62,510 bases of DNA from Planctomycetaceae bacterium (GTDB taxonomy: Bacteria; Planctomycetota; Planctomycetia; Planctomycetales; Planctomycetaceae), in assembly GCA_002724315.1 (NCBI GenBank), contig PBOJ01000139.1:1-62510 (forward strand), given 5' to 3'. A program made the position numbers and the translations under genes. Numbering within the stretch: the stretch's first letter is position 1; the number at the start of each line of letters is the position of its first letter. Shown in pieces: positions 40,927 to 54,870 of this stretch. Below the pieces are notes generated by a model that worked only from the letters and a program-made list of their open reading frames with translations, was not told where the DNA came from and did not search any database.

Positions 40927-43083
40927 CTAGTGGTTGAACAGGAATTCCGGACTGTTCAGCAAGGCCCAGGCCAAATCTTCAGCCCCCTCGCGACGGCTCT
41001 TTGAAGCCGCCAGGTAGCGGACGCCTGTTCCGGATTCGTCACCTGAAGGTGGTCGAGAGAGAACGGCCAGGTAAAGGGCCGCGACCAGATCGCCAGCCTC
41101 GGTGTGTTTTCCTGACAGGCGTTCCACGGTGCCCCCGGCCGCCCTGATCTTCTTCCAGAGTGCTTCGCCGTTGAGCAAATGCATAACCTGGGGCAAAGTG
41201 GAATCGGGGCTGCGAACGCACTCACAGGCCGATGCCCGTTCGGTCGGTCGCCCGAACAGCCGCAACAGCCTCGAACCGGCCGCCACATAGGGAACATGTA
41301 CGGCCCGAAGCCCCGGCGGCCCGACGCGGTACGGTTCGTCGACACCCGTGGCACGGCTGACCGAATCGGCCAGTTGTTCGGCCGAGAGTCGCCTCAGGGC
41401 CGCATGAGAAAAATTCTCATGCTCATTGCGATTTGATTTGTTGGGAATCGAACTCTGTTGATACGTTCGCGATCTCGCAATCGTTCGCACCAGGTGTTTC
41501 AGATCCCAGCGATGAACAACCAGGTCGTCGGCCAGGGCTGACAACAACGGCTCGTTGATCGGCGGATTACTGAAACGCATGTCGTCAACCGGGTGCACGA
41601 TCCCTCGGCCCAGCATCCGACCCCAGACGCGATTGACGATCGCCCGCGCCGTCAGCCGCCGCCCCGGGCCAAACATCCAGTCAACAAGGGCGTCGCGGCG
41701 ATCGCTCGCCACCGGCACTCTTACACGACTGCCATCCAGGTGAGTCAGTTCGACCCGATCCCCGGCCTTCCACGGCACTCTCGACTCGGGCTTCACGAAG
41801 CGACGAATCTCCCGGCCGTAGGCATCAATCGGCCCTTCCTTGCTGCCCAGGTGGCCAAAGAAATCGGCCATTGATCGGTAATTCGACTGGGTCCAGACAT
41901 CAAAAGGATGGTCATGGCACTCCGCACATTGCAGCCTGATCCCCAGGAACAGCTGAGGGACGGTTTCCACCCGCTTGAGTTGATTGACTGTAAACGTGAT
42001 GGCCGGATTGTGGATTGAGCTGCCTTTGCCCGCCACGAGTTGTCGCACCAACCGGTCATACGGCAGGTTGGTGTTGATCGCTCTGCGAAGCCACAACGAG
42101 AGAGTCCAGATCCCCTTGAATCGAGCAGAGTCCCCGGACTCGTTCGTCCCGGAAAGCTCCAGCCACCTCATCGCCCACGCATCGCCGTAATCCTCTCTCG
42201 ACAAGAGCTCGTCGATCTTTCGTGTGCGACGGTCTGCCGACGCGTCCGACAAGAAGGCCACCACCTCGTCGGGATCCGGCGGCACCCCACAAATGTCCAG
42301 GCTGGCCCGTCGCAGAAATTCGGCGTCGGTACACACGGCTGAGGGAAGGACCTGGATCTTTTTCAGCTTGTCGTCCACAAACCGGTCAATGAAGTTGTGC
42401 TGCGGCGGCGCAGCCCAGGCAAAGCCGTTCTTCCGTCGGACAACGAGCCCTTTCGAGAGGGTTTTCTTGTTCAGAAACCGCACCAGCACGGCCGTCTCGC
42501 CGGTCCGGCGGGACACCACTCTCCCTGCCTGATCAACCTCAACCACCCCCTCGGTCGACACTTCGTATATCGCCAATCGCGTGACATCGCGTTGCCGCCC
42601 ATCCTCGAAATGCGCGGTGACCTTCAGAGTCTCCGACTGCGGAATCTGTACATGTTCAAAAACCGACGGATGGACGTCGATCCGCCTGAGTTTCGTTGCG
42701 GTTCCGACATCGGATTTCGCCCCCTGCCGAATCCATTCCAACAGGACCCGATAAGACTCCGAACCGACTTCGAACCGCTTCCCCCCCCCGTGCTCCAGCT
42801 GAGCCGTCGGCATCTGCAAGATCAGGCTGTCTGCCGGATCCTTCCGGTCGACACGCCCCGAATCTGCATCGGCCAACGCGGCAAAGTCGGCTCGAAGATC
42901 GTAACCCCGCAGGCTGAGCTTGAACCCGGCCTTGCCCGAGTTGTGACCGTGACAGGCCCCGGAGTTGCAGCCCGCCTTGCCCAGGACGGCCATCACGTCA
43001 TTGGTGAAACTGATCGCACCAGTCGGCTCAACGGCGACAACCGGACATGCCAGAGCACACACCAAGCACAAGACCCGTATCAT
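40927..43083 (-). CDS. DUF1549/DUF1553 (PSD1-type) surface protein with two Cys-His motifs
   Basis: A 718-residue exported protein with signal peptide MIRVLCLVCALACPVVA. Near the N-terminus, CNSGACHG (Cys39, Cys44, His45) forms a CX4CH motif, a spaced variant of the c-haem site. A bacterial Ig-like region (about 130-215) is followed by DUF1549 (FIDRFVDDKLKK ... LRRASLDICGVPP) and a standard CAECH at 386-390, then DUF1553 (LTARAIVNRVWGRMLGRGIV ... LRRLSAEQLADSV ... NGEALWKKI). The ATG overlaps the stop of the PPC protein by four bases, with GGAGG upstream. It is the last gene of the DUF1501-PPC-DUF1549 trio. Redox or polymer-degrading roles have been proposed; none is shown. Confidence 0.9.
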   Translation of the reverse strand: MIRVLCLVCALACPVVAVEPTGAISFTNDVMAVLGKAGCNSGACHGHNSGKAGFKLSLRGYDLRADFAALADADSGRVDRKDPADSLILQMPTAQLEHGGGKRFEVGSESYRVLLEWIRQGAKSDVGTATKLRRIDVHPSVFEHVQIPQSETLKVTAHFEDGRQRDVTRLAIYEVSTEGVVEVDQAGRVVSRRTGETAVLVRFLNKKTLSKGLVVRRKNGFAWAAPPQHNFIDRFVDDKLKKIQVLPSAVCTDAEFLRRASLDICGVPPDPDEVVAFLSDASADRRTRKIDELLSREDYGDAWAMRWLELSGTNESGDSARFKGIWTLSLWLRRAINTNLPYDRLVRQLVAGKGSSIHNPAITFTVNQLKRVETVPQLFLGIRLQCAECHDHPFDVWTQSNYRSMADFFGHLGSKEGPIDAYGREIRRFVKPESRVPWKAGDRVELTHLDGSRVRVPVASDRRDALVDWMFGPGRRLTARAIVNRVWGRMLGRGIVHPVDDMRFSNPPINEPLLSALADDLVVHRWDLKHLVRTIARSRTYQQSSIPNKSNRNEHENFSHAALRRLSAEQLADSVSRATGVDEPYRVGPPGLRAVHVPYVAAGSRLLRLFGRPTERASACECVRSPDSTLPQVMHLLNGEALWKKIRAAGGTVERLSGKHTEAGDLVAALYLAVLSRPPSGDESGTGVRYLAASKSRREGAEDLAWALLNSPEFLFNH

Positions 43084-44873
43084 CGGCGGTCCTCCCGCGG
43101 AACAACCACCCCAACCAGTTTCTGAGATCTCCACTGCCATGGCATGTGCGCCATCTGGGGATCACTGAGAAACAGCATTCGTTCGGCCACACGCCGGAGC
43201 CGTGTTCCGTCCCGGCGGGTGGCTTCGCCAAAGACGGCAACCTCAAACGGGGACAACATCACAGCCCCTTCTGTCGCCCGAAACGTAATCTCCCCGGCAG
43301 TCTCGCCCGAAGCGATTCCGTCGGACTCAGCGGTCACACCAACGGGCAACCCCGACGCCACAAGCCGGATGTTTCCATCGAACCCTCGCACGGGCCCCTT
43401 GTAATACCCATCGTCTGGTTTCCGCCCCTTGACGTTCCTCCTGGCCGTGATCCTCACCGACACCTGTCCACCCCGGGGAACCGTCACCGTGTCGTTGGAG
43501 TCCATCCGTTCCCAGCCGGAATTTTCGAACGGATTCTGCCGTCGGCCCAACCACAGAAAGAAATCCGGTCCTCCGGGTTCAATCGTCAACCTGTAGGGAA
43601 ACGTGATCCCACCACGCCCCAGCGTGTCGCGCAAAGACAGGACGACACTGGTGACCCCCGGCGGCACCGTGAACTCCAAGCCGGGATCCACGTTGGCCCG
43701 GTATCTCAGGTCGTCGCCGGTCGCCAACAGGGTTTCACTCGCCGGATCCCACGCCATCAACAGGCCGTCCAGTGCGCTCCCCAGGTACCACGCAGCCACC
43801 TGCGCCCGAATGACCTGCCCGGGCTGAACCGCCAGGCGGAACCGGTCTTCCTCCCCGACCTCCTCGATTCGGCCATTGATCGTCACCGGCCAGTCCGTCA
43901 CGGGTATCTCAACAGCCCCATCACCCCGCATCCGCTTCTCGTGTCGCTCGGGAAGTGACCCGGAGGCCATCGCCCAGGACAGTGACCCGGGATGATCCGG
44001 CAATGGAAGCCGCCAGCGATCTCTGGCAGTGTCAGAGGGCACACGGACTTTGCGTGACGCCACCCGCCCATCTCGCCCGACGACCGCCACGTCAACCACT
44101 TCACCACGCCGGCCTCCCAGTGGATAAACCGTCCTCGCATATTCGTGTGGCCCGATCTTCAACACATAATGATTCGTCCACCCGGCAACGCCAAAGGACT
44201 GAAGTTCCACGAAATACTCGCCGGCCTGCTGGAATGTGTAGTCGAGGCGTTCGTCCTTTCGGAGAGTCGGAGTGTCATGTGCCAGTGCCAGCGTACGCCC
44301 CCGAGCATCTCGCAAACGGATCACCGGGTCCGGTGTCAGTCCCAGTTGCCGTGTCTGCGTACTGAACACCAGTCGCTGGCCGGCCCGCACACTGAATCGA
44401 AACAAATCGATGTCCTGGCTCAGCCGACCACCGGCCAAACGGCACGGCCACTCCACCGCCAAGGCACTGGCAAGATCGATCCGGCCCCCGCGATAGCGGC
44501 CGTTCCCGGCTGCACGCGTTTGAATCACCTGGTCTCGCCCCACACAGATCAACCTCAGATTCGACAGCCCACTCGGCCCGTAGACACGCACCGGGTAGAC
44601 TCCCGAGTCCACTGACTCGGGCACAGTCACAACGAACTGTGTCGACTCGACACTGCCGGAACTGCGGCGGACCTTTGCCGCAAAGGGCAGCAGCAGGTGA
44701 GTGGCCCGATCCAGATTTCGGCCCACCAGTTGAATCGTCGTCTGCTTGCCGATGATCAGTGCGGGTGGGTCGACCGTGTTGATCAACGGCCCCCGCCCGC
44801 CCATCGTTTCCCCAACGGCCACAGACACGACCAGCACAGAGAGAACCGCTGATGACAGCAGGCGGAGGCTCAT
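43080..44873 (-). CDS. Exported protein with IPT-like and pre-peptidase C-terminal domains
   Basis: A 597-residue protein with a signal peptide (MSLRLLSSAVLSVLVVSVAVG). An IPT/TIG-like sandwich (about 35-110: TVDPPALIIGKQTTIQLVGRN) comes first, then repeated PPC modules: DIDLFRFSVRAGQRLVFSTQ ... YTFQQAGEYFVELQS and EEDRFRLAVQPGQVIRAQVAA ... VVLSLRDTLGRGG. The D-x-D-x-F/Y-x-F/V ... A-G-Q-x-x pattern is characteristic. PPC domains bind or stabilise secreted enzymes and may form part of the surface layer. No catalytic residues seen. It overlaps both flanking genes by four bases, so it belongs to a three-gene operon with the DUF1501 and DUF1549/1553 proteins. Confidence 0.8.
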   Translation of the reverse strand: MSLRLLSSAVLSVLVVSVAVGETMGGRGPLINTVDPPALIIGKQTTIQLVGRNLDRATHLLLPFAAKVRRSSGSVESTQFVVTVPESVDSGVYPVRVYGPSGLSNLRLICVGRDQVIQTRAAGNGRYRGGRIDLASALAVEWPCRLAGGRLSQDIDLFRFSVRAGQRLVFSTQTRQLGLTPDPVIRLRDARGRTLALAHDTPTLRKDERLDYTFQQAGEYFVELQSFGVAGWTNHYVLKIGPHEYARTVYPLGGRRGEVVDVAVVGRDGRVASRKVRVPSDTARDRWRLPLPDHPGSLSWAMASGSLPERHEKRMRGDGAVEIPVTDWPVTINGRIEEVGEEDRFRLAVQPGQVIRAQVAAWYLGSALDGLLMAWDPASETLLATGDDLRYRANVDPGLEFTVPPGVTSVVLSLRDTLGRGGITFPYRLTIEPGGPDFFLWLGRRQNPFENSGWERMDSNDTVTVPRGGQVSVRITARRNVKGRKPDDGYYKGPVRGFDGNIRLVASGLPVGVTAESDGIASGETAGEITFRATEGAVMLSPFEVAVFGEATRRDGTRLRRVAERMLFLSDPQMAHMPWQWRSQKLVGVVVPREDRR

Positions 44874-46153
44874 GACAACAGTTCCTCTATCAGCTGGCCG
44901 TCACGCAGGATCGGAATGTCACGACCACTGACGGACGGCAAAAACCGGCCGGCATCGATCCCCAACTGGTGATAGATGGTGAAGTGGAGATCCTCGGGTG
45001 TCACCGGGCGGGTTACCGGCTCGGCGGCTCGCCGATCTGTTTTTCCGATCACCCGCCCCCCAGCGACCCCTCCGCCGGCCACCACCACAGAGAACGCGTT
45101 GGCCCAGTGATCTCGTCCCGCGTTCTCATTGAACGCTGGCGTTCGCCCGAATTCGCCGGCCACCACAACCATCGTCGTCTCCAACAGGCCACGAAGATCA
45201 AGGTCTTCAACCAGGGTGGCCAGACCACGGTCCACGTCCGGGAGCTTTTCTCTCAGCCGGGGCACCAGGTTGCGGTGATCATCCCACTCGTACGCACTGA
45301 CGGTCACAAACGGCACATCTGCCTCGATCAGCCGACGGGCGAGCAAAAGTCTCTGCCCCATTACCGCCCGACCGTAACGCTCTCGCATCCTTGCCGACTC
45401 GAGTTCCAGGTCGAATGCCGCCCGCGCCCGCGGCGAATTGACGATGTCCCACGCTTGATCGGTGTAACGAGCCACCGCATCACCCTCTGGACTCGGACGC
45501 TGCGCCGAAAAGCGAGTCCGCACTGCGGCCGACAGCGCTCGTCGTCGCGCCAAACGATCGGCGGCGATCGTCCGAGGCGGAAACAGATCGGCCACTCGAA
45601 ATCCCGGCCGACTCGGATCCGACGAGACTGACAGAGGATTCCAGGCGGCTCCCAGGTGACCTCCACCTCTCACTCCTTCATCTGGCAACGCCACGTAAGT
45701 CGGCAATCCGTTTCGATCGGATCGACGCCGACGCTGGCGTCCCACCACTGCCCCCACGCTGGGAAAGTTGTGTCCCGGACGAAACCGATTGCCACTGATC
45801 ATGTACGCCTGCCCCGGTTCGTGAGCGCCCTGGCGATGATGCACCGTCCGGATCACCGCCAGGCGGTCGGACTGCACTGCCAAATTCGGGAGTGTCTCAC
45901 AGAATGCCACTCCTGGAATCGTTGTCGCCACGGTTCCGAGTGGCCCGCCGGCCCCACCAGGCGCGTTCGGCTTGGGGTCAAACGTCTCAAGATGCGACGG
46001 ACCTCCGGCCAGCCACACCAAGATCACACTGCGAGCCCCGGCCACAGTCGAGTGACCCGAAGCCCGAGACCGAAGGCAATCGGCCAAAGACAGGGGGCCC
46101 AAGCCGCCGGCCAACCCCAGCATTCCTCGACGAGTCAGCTGCCGTGACGACAT
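44870..46153 (-). CDS. DUF1501 domain-containing protein
   Basis: A 427-residue protein of the alkaline-phosphatase/sulfatase-like DUF1501 family. It begins with a twin-arginine-like motif (LTRRGMLGLAGGLGPLSLAD). Family signatures follow: VILVWLAGGPSHLETFDPKP (metal Asp/His region), GPLGTVATTIPGVAFCETLPNLA, MISGNRFRPGHNFPSVGAVV, TTMVVVAGEFGRTPAFNENAGRDHWANAFSVVVAGGGV. The Arg-Asp-His-Trp block is the hallmark that supplies metal ligands. GGGAG lies eight bases upstream of the ATG. It is the first gene of the trio with the PPC and DUF1549/1553 proteins. Function unproven; the DUF1501/DUF1549 pairing recurs throughout the phylum. Confidence 0.92.
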   Translation of the reverse strand: MSSRQLTRRGMLGLAGGLGPLSLADCLRSRASGHSTVAGARSVILVWLAGGPSHLETFDPKPNAPGGAGGPLGTVATTIPGVAFCETLPNLAVQSDRLAVIRTVHHRQGAHEPGQAYMISGNRFRPGHNFPSVGAVVGRQRRRRSDRNGLPTYVALPDEGVRGGGHLGAAWNPLSVSSDPSRPGFRVADLFPPRTIAADRLARRRALSAAVRTRFSAQRPSPEGDAVARYTDQAWDIVNSPRARAAFDLELESARMRERYGRAVMGQRLLLARRLIEADVPFVTVSAYEWDDHRNLVPRLREKLPDVDRGLATLVEDLDLRGLLETTMVVVAGEFGRTPAFNENAGRDHWANAFSVVVAGGGVAGGRVIGKTDRRAAEPVTRPVTPEDLHFTIYHQLGIDAGRFLPSVSGRDIPILRDGQLIEELLS

Positions 46154-46299
46154 GAATTTCGCTCCCGGATTTCAGCCGATCGCCCCCCCGGTTCTCTTGC
46201 CAGCCTACCAACGTCCGCCTTCACCTGTCGATTCCATTGACACAATCGTCAGGAACCGACCCTTGGTCCAATTCCAGTCGCTCGAACAACCTGTGGCAG

Positions 46300-46328
46300 T
46301 TGACCGCGAACCAGCCACGTCGTTAACT
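46300..46328 (+). promoter_or_regulatory. Candidate promoter for the fatty acid desaturase
   Basis: TTGACC (five of six), exactly 17 bases, then TTAACT (three of six). Transcription would begin near 46335, about 80 bases before the GTG start. A nearby TTGACA at 46237 has no partner -10. Confidence 0.35.
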
Positions 46329-46416
46329 TGGAGGCTCTGGGGAAGTCGGCAGGGTCCGCCGACTTCGAATGCGCCAGGGACACGGCCATTCCGTTTACCA
46401 ATCCGGAGTTCCTGTG

Positions 46417-47502
46417 GTGTCGACTGATACTGTCTTCACACCCGAAGAGTCGCAGGCTCTGGCGACCAAGACGACCAAGTGGAACCTGAATGCGGTTCGA
46501 CTCGGCTTGTTTGTCCTGGTGATCTTGGAAATCGTCTGGCGATCCGACGAGGTCGGTTATCCCGCTTGGCTGTCGGCCGATCCCCTGGTGACCCCCACCT
46601 GGTGGCTGGCGACCTACACGCTGGCGGTCAGCTACTTCATTTTCTGCTGGACCAGTGCTTATCACGAGACCGTCCATCAGACACTCAGTGTTCACAACAA
46701 CTTCAACAAGCACCTGGGCCGCATCATTGGAACGGTGGTCTTCATCCCCTACACCGTCTACCGCGAAACACACATCACGCACCACGCTTACCTGAATCGG
46801 CCGACCGACTGGGAACTGTGGCCCTACAGCGACCCAAACCGGAGCCGAGGTTTTCGTCGAGCGTTCGCGATGTTCGACCTGCTGTTCGGGTTCTGTGGAG
46901 CGATGATCATCTACGGGCGGATCTTCTGGAGCAAGAACTCGCCTCTCTCGGAATCATCCCGACGGCTGATCCGCCGTGAATATCTGGCCTCGGCAATCTG
47001 CTGGTCGGGCTTGGCCGTGTACCTGACCCTGTCACACACGTGGCTGGATTTCCTTCAGGTCTGGTGGATCCCGCTGACCTTAGCCGGATTTTTGCAGACG
47101 ATGCGGAAATTCACCGAGCACCTGGGAATGGCCAGTTTCGACCCGTTGTTGGGCACCCGGACAGTCCGGGGCAGCAACTGGCTGACTCGCATCACGTCGT
47201 TCCTGAACTTCGACATCTTCGTCCACGGCCCCCATCACCGACACCCACGGGTGGCCCACACCTCCCTCGGCGAGTTGATGGATGATTATGTCGACGCCAA
47301 CCCCCAAAGCGAACTGCCGGTTTACCGCACCTACGCCCGCGCCACCCTCGCAATGCTTCCCTGGCTGATCCGCAACCCGGGCGTGGGGGTGAACGTCGGA
47401 GCCGCAGATCCGTCGGCAAGCAAAGCTCCTGGGGAGGTGACGGACTTCGTCCAGGACGTGAGCCGCGAGGTCCTGGCCCCCACGGAAGTCGGGATCGAGT
47501 AG
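46417..47502 (+). CDS. Fatty acid desaturase family protein
   Basis: A 361-residue membrane-bound di-iron enzyme with four to six hydrophobic segments. The three histidine boxes are present: HETVH (box 1), HITHH (box 2) and HGPHHRHP (box 3), preceded by the third helix pair. These supply the iron ligands for O2-dependent desaturation or hydroxylation. The GTG at this position has GGAG eight bases upstream and two candidate GTGs side by side; the longer frame upstream has no ribosome site. Relatives include beta-carotene ketolase/hydroxylase and sphingolipid or acyl-lipid desaturases, so the substrate is uncertain. Convergent with gltD. Confidence 0.87.
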   Translation: MSTDTVFTPEESQALATKTTKWNLNAVRLGLFVLVILEIVWRSDEVGYPAWLSADPLVTPTWWLATYTLAVSYFIFCWTSAYHETVHQTLSVHNNFNKHLGRIIGTVVFIPYTVYRETHITHHAYLNRPTDWELWPYSDPNRSRGFRRAFAMFDLLFGFCGAMIIYGRIFWSKNSPLSESSRRLIRREYLASAICWSGLAVYLTLSHTWLDFLQVWWIPLTLAGFLQTMRKFTEHLGMASFDPLLGTRTVRGSNWLTRITSFLNFDIFVHGPHHRHPRVAHTSLGELMDDYVDANPQSELPVYRTYARATLAMLPWLIRNPGVGVNVGAADPSASKAPGEVTDFVQDVSREVLAPTEVGIE

Positions 47503-47523
47503 CCGAAACGCCCCCCACGTCGA

Positions 47524-49011
47524 CTACGGCAACCGCGACTCGCCCATCAGGTACCGGTCGCACTCGCGGGCGGCTCCACGCCCCTCGTTGATCGCCCAGA
47601 CGACCAGGCTCTGTCCGCGGCGGCAGTCCCCGGCCGAAAACACACCCTCGAGCGATGTCGTGAACTGCCCGTACTCGGCCTGGAAGTTCGATCTCGCGTC
47701 GGTCTCGACTCCCAACTGATCGCCAATCAGTTGTTCCGGCCCCAGGAAGCCCATTGCCAGAAAGGCCAGGTCGGCCTCCCATTCTCGCTCGGTCCCCTCG
47801 ATGCGACTGAACGGGGGCCCGTTCTCCTGCGGACGGCTCCAGTCGACTTCAATGGTCTTCAATCCCGTCAGGCCCGTTTCTGCGTCGCCGGTGAATTCGA
47901 GTGTCTCAATGCAGAACTCGCGGGGGTCATCACCGAAGGCCGCGGCAGCCTCGGCGTGACCGTAATCCACCCGAAAGACTCTCGGCCATTGTGGCCACGG
48001 ATTGTTCTCGGCCCGTTCGTCCGGCGGGCGGGGCACGATCTCGAAATTGACCAGGCTCTTGCAGCCTAGTCGCATCGCAGTGCCGATACAGTCAGTGCCA
48101 GTGTCTCCGCCACCGATGACAATCACATTTTTGCCTCGAGCATCGATGTAGTTTCCGTCGGCGTGCTCCGAATCGAGCAGACTGCGCGTGTTGCCGTGCA
48201 GGAACTCCATGGCAAAGTGTACCCCTGGCAGGTCGCGACCAGGAACCGGAAGATCTCGTGGCCGCGTGGCACCGACGCACAACACGATCGCGTCGTGATC
48301 GTTCCGCAGGTCGTCCGCGGAGACGTCAATGCCGATCTCGGTATTGACCCGAAACGCAACGCCCTCGGCTTCCAGCAGGTCCACCCGTCGTTGCACGACC
48401 GTCTTCTCGAGCTTCATGTTCGGAATGCCGTACATCAACAGACCGCCGATGCGGTCATGACGCTCGAACACCGTCACGCTGTGGCCGGCCCGGTTGAGCT
48501 GATCGGCACAAGCCAGCCCGGCCGGGCCCGACCCGACCACTGCGATCGTCTTGCCGGTCCGCTCACCTGGAGGACTGGGTTCCACCCACCCTTCATCAAA
48601 TCCACGATCGACGATCGCCTGTTCGATGTTCTTGATAGTCACCGGAGGATCGGTAATCCCCAAGACGCAGGCCCCTTCGCACGGGGCAGGACAGACCCTG
48701 CCGGTGAACTCGGGGAAGTTGTTGGTTTCGTGCAGCCGGTCCAGAGCATCCCGCCAACGGTCGTTGTAGACCAGGTCGTTCCACTCCGGGATCAAATTGT
48801 TGATGGGACACCCCGAAGCCATGTTGGCCATCAGCCCGCCGGTGTGACAGAAGGGAACGCCGCAGTCCATGCAACGGGCACCCTGCCGGGCGAGATCCTC
48901 CACGACGGGCAACTGTACGAACTCATTCCAGTCCCCCAGCCGCGCTGCCGGATCACGGTATGGAGCCGCTTCCCGGGTGTACTCCATGAAACCTGTCGGT
49001 TTTCCCATCAT
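47524..49011 (-). CDS. gltD: Glutamate synthase small (beta) subunit, NADPH
   Basis: A 495-residue FAD/NADPH flavoprotein that passes electrons to the large GOGAT subunit. The N-terminal Fe-S domain carries CMDCGVPFC and [14 protein letters not shown] (about residues 40-120). The first nucleotide fold is [19 protein letters not shown], followed by the Arg/Gly motif GIPNMKLEK, and the second is [16 protein letters not shown]. The C-terminal [16 protein letters not shown] is the flavin-binding end. Length is normal. It lies 78 bases after gltB on the same strand, with no terminator seen between, so both form an operon with the upstream LysR gene. Confidence 0.96.
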   Translation of the reverse strand: MMGKPTGFMEYTREAAPYRDPAARLGDWNEFVQLPVVEDLARQGARCMDCGVPFCHTGGLMANMASGCPINNLIPEWNDLVYNDRWRDALDRLHETNNFPEFTGRVCPAPCEGACVLGITDPPVTIKNIEQAIVDRGFDEGWVEPSPPGERTGKTIAVVGSGPAGLACADQLNRAGHSVTVFERHDRIGGLLMYGIPNMKLEKTVVQRRVDLLEAEGVAFRVNTEIGIDVSADDLRNDHDAIVLCVGATRPRDLPVPGRDLPGVHFAMEFLHGNTRSLLDSEHADGNYIDARGKNVIVIGGGDTGTDCIGTAMRLGCKSLVNFEIVPRPPDERAENNPWPQWPRVFRVDYGHAEAAAAFGDDPREFCIETLEFTGDAETGLTGLKTIEVDWSRPQENGPPFSRIEGTEREWEADLAFLAMGFLGPEQLIGDQLGVETDARSNFQAEYGQFTTSLEGVFSAGDCRRGQSLVVWAINEGRGAARECDRYLMGESRLP

Positions 49012-49089
49012 CGTCCGCCTTGTGTCATCGCGTTGGCTCGCCTCGTCCGGGGAGCCGTTTTCCGGTCCTGGCTGGTCATCCCTGTGCGA

Positions 49090-53713
<4,624 letters not shown>

Positions 53714-53724
<11 letters not shown>

Positions 53725-54616
53725 CGGTTGTCTCTTCCAGTTTCTCAATGAATCGCTGCGCCGCGGTCGTCAGTTGACGATTGCGGCGATGAATGAATCC
53801 CAGCGGGCGTTTCCAGTCAGCGGTGCCGGGGTCGAGAGTGACCAAGGATCCCCGGGCCACCTCGCTTCGTAGCGTTGGTTCGGGAAGGATCGCCACACCC
53901 GACCCCGCCTCGACGGCCCGCTTGATGTGCTCGCAATTGTCGAACTCATGTACCACGTCAACCGAAACCCCCGCAGTCTTCAGCCAACGATCGATCTGTC
54001 GACGGATCCGCAGGTCACTGCAAAATCCGACAAACGGCTCGCCGGCAAGTACCTCCGGTGAACGGCAGCCATCTGAACCATTGCAGGGAGCCTGGGGATG
54101 GCCCGGTGGCAACACGATCACCATCTTCTGTTCCAGCCATGGCACGACCGTGAATTCGCCCGCGGCACGGGGAAACGACACGATGCCCAGATCAGCGTCT
54201 CCATCCAGGATTCGCTGGGACACCGCGTCCGGATGCAGGTAATCCACCGAAAGCGAGACTTCCGGGTATGTGTCGCGATACTCCGTTACCGACTCGGCCA
54301 TCTCGATCAATCCGACCGAATAAATCGCCGCGACACGCAGGCGACCCGTCACGCGATCATTGATCGCAAACACCTGCTCCTCGACCTGACGGAATGTCTC
54401 CAGCAGGTGACGACAACCGTCGTAATAGATCTGTCCGGCCATCGTCAGCGACAACGGGCGCTGTGAACGGTCTATCAACACCGTCCCCAGTCGGTCTTCT
54501 AGCGTCTGAACAGCCTGACTCGCTGCAGACTGCGAAACCTGGTGAGCCTCGGCCGCCTTCGAAAAACTGCTTCGCGAAGCCACCTCGCAAAACAACTCGA
54601 CGTTGCGTAAGTGCAT
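53714..54616 (-). CDS. LysR family transcriptional regulator, probable glt operon regulator
   Basis: A 300-residue LTTR. The N-terminal winged helix-turn-helix ([44 protein letters not shown]) is followed by an effector-binding domain of the CysB/CbbR type ([46 protein letters not shown]). The start at MHLRN is the normal LTTR start; the longer reading frame upstream would cross the operator and promoter. gltB starts within its last codons, so the regulator is made from the same message as glutamate synthase. By analogy with Bacillus GltC, a LysR activator of gltAB, it probably responds to 2-oxoglutarate or glutamate and regulates the operon; this is inference. Confidence 0.9.
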
Positions 54617-54648
54617 GGTGCAATCAATCCGTCGAGCAAGCCGAACGT

Positions 54649-54666
54649 ATAAGAAATTCCGATTAT
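54649..54666. promoter_or_regulatory. Candidate LysR operator (ATAA-N10-TTAT)
   Basis: An inverted repeat ATAA / TTAT with a 10-base centre, 33-50 bases upstream of the LysR start, overlapping an AT-rich TATAC box on the same strand that is the likely -10 region of the LysR-glt operon. This is the usual position for autoregulation by an LTTR dimer. Confidence 0.35.
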
Positions 54667-54870
54667 GTTCTACGAGCAGTATTAACGGAGCAAATCGCAA
54701 CCTTAGACGACAGACGTGCCCGTTTCAAGCAGGCGAAACCGTCCCCAAACGGTATTCTTGGTCGGAAACGGGTTTTCGGGTCGACGATTACGGTTAGGAT
54801 AGCGACGCATCGAACACGAGCCTTGGGACCAAGGCCGTGAGATCGAGTAAGGCAGCCGTGAGGACGAAGG

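Noticed and set aside
46237..46260. TTGACA box upstream of the desaturase
   Set aside because: A perfect -35 but there is no -10-like sequence 16-18 bases downstream; the 46300 candidate fits better.
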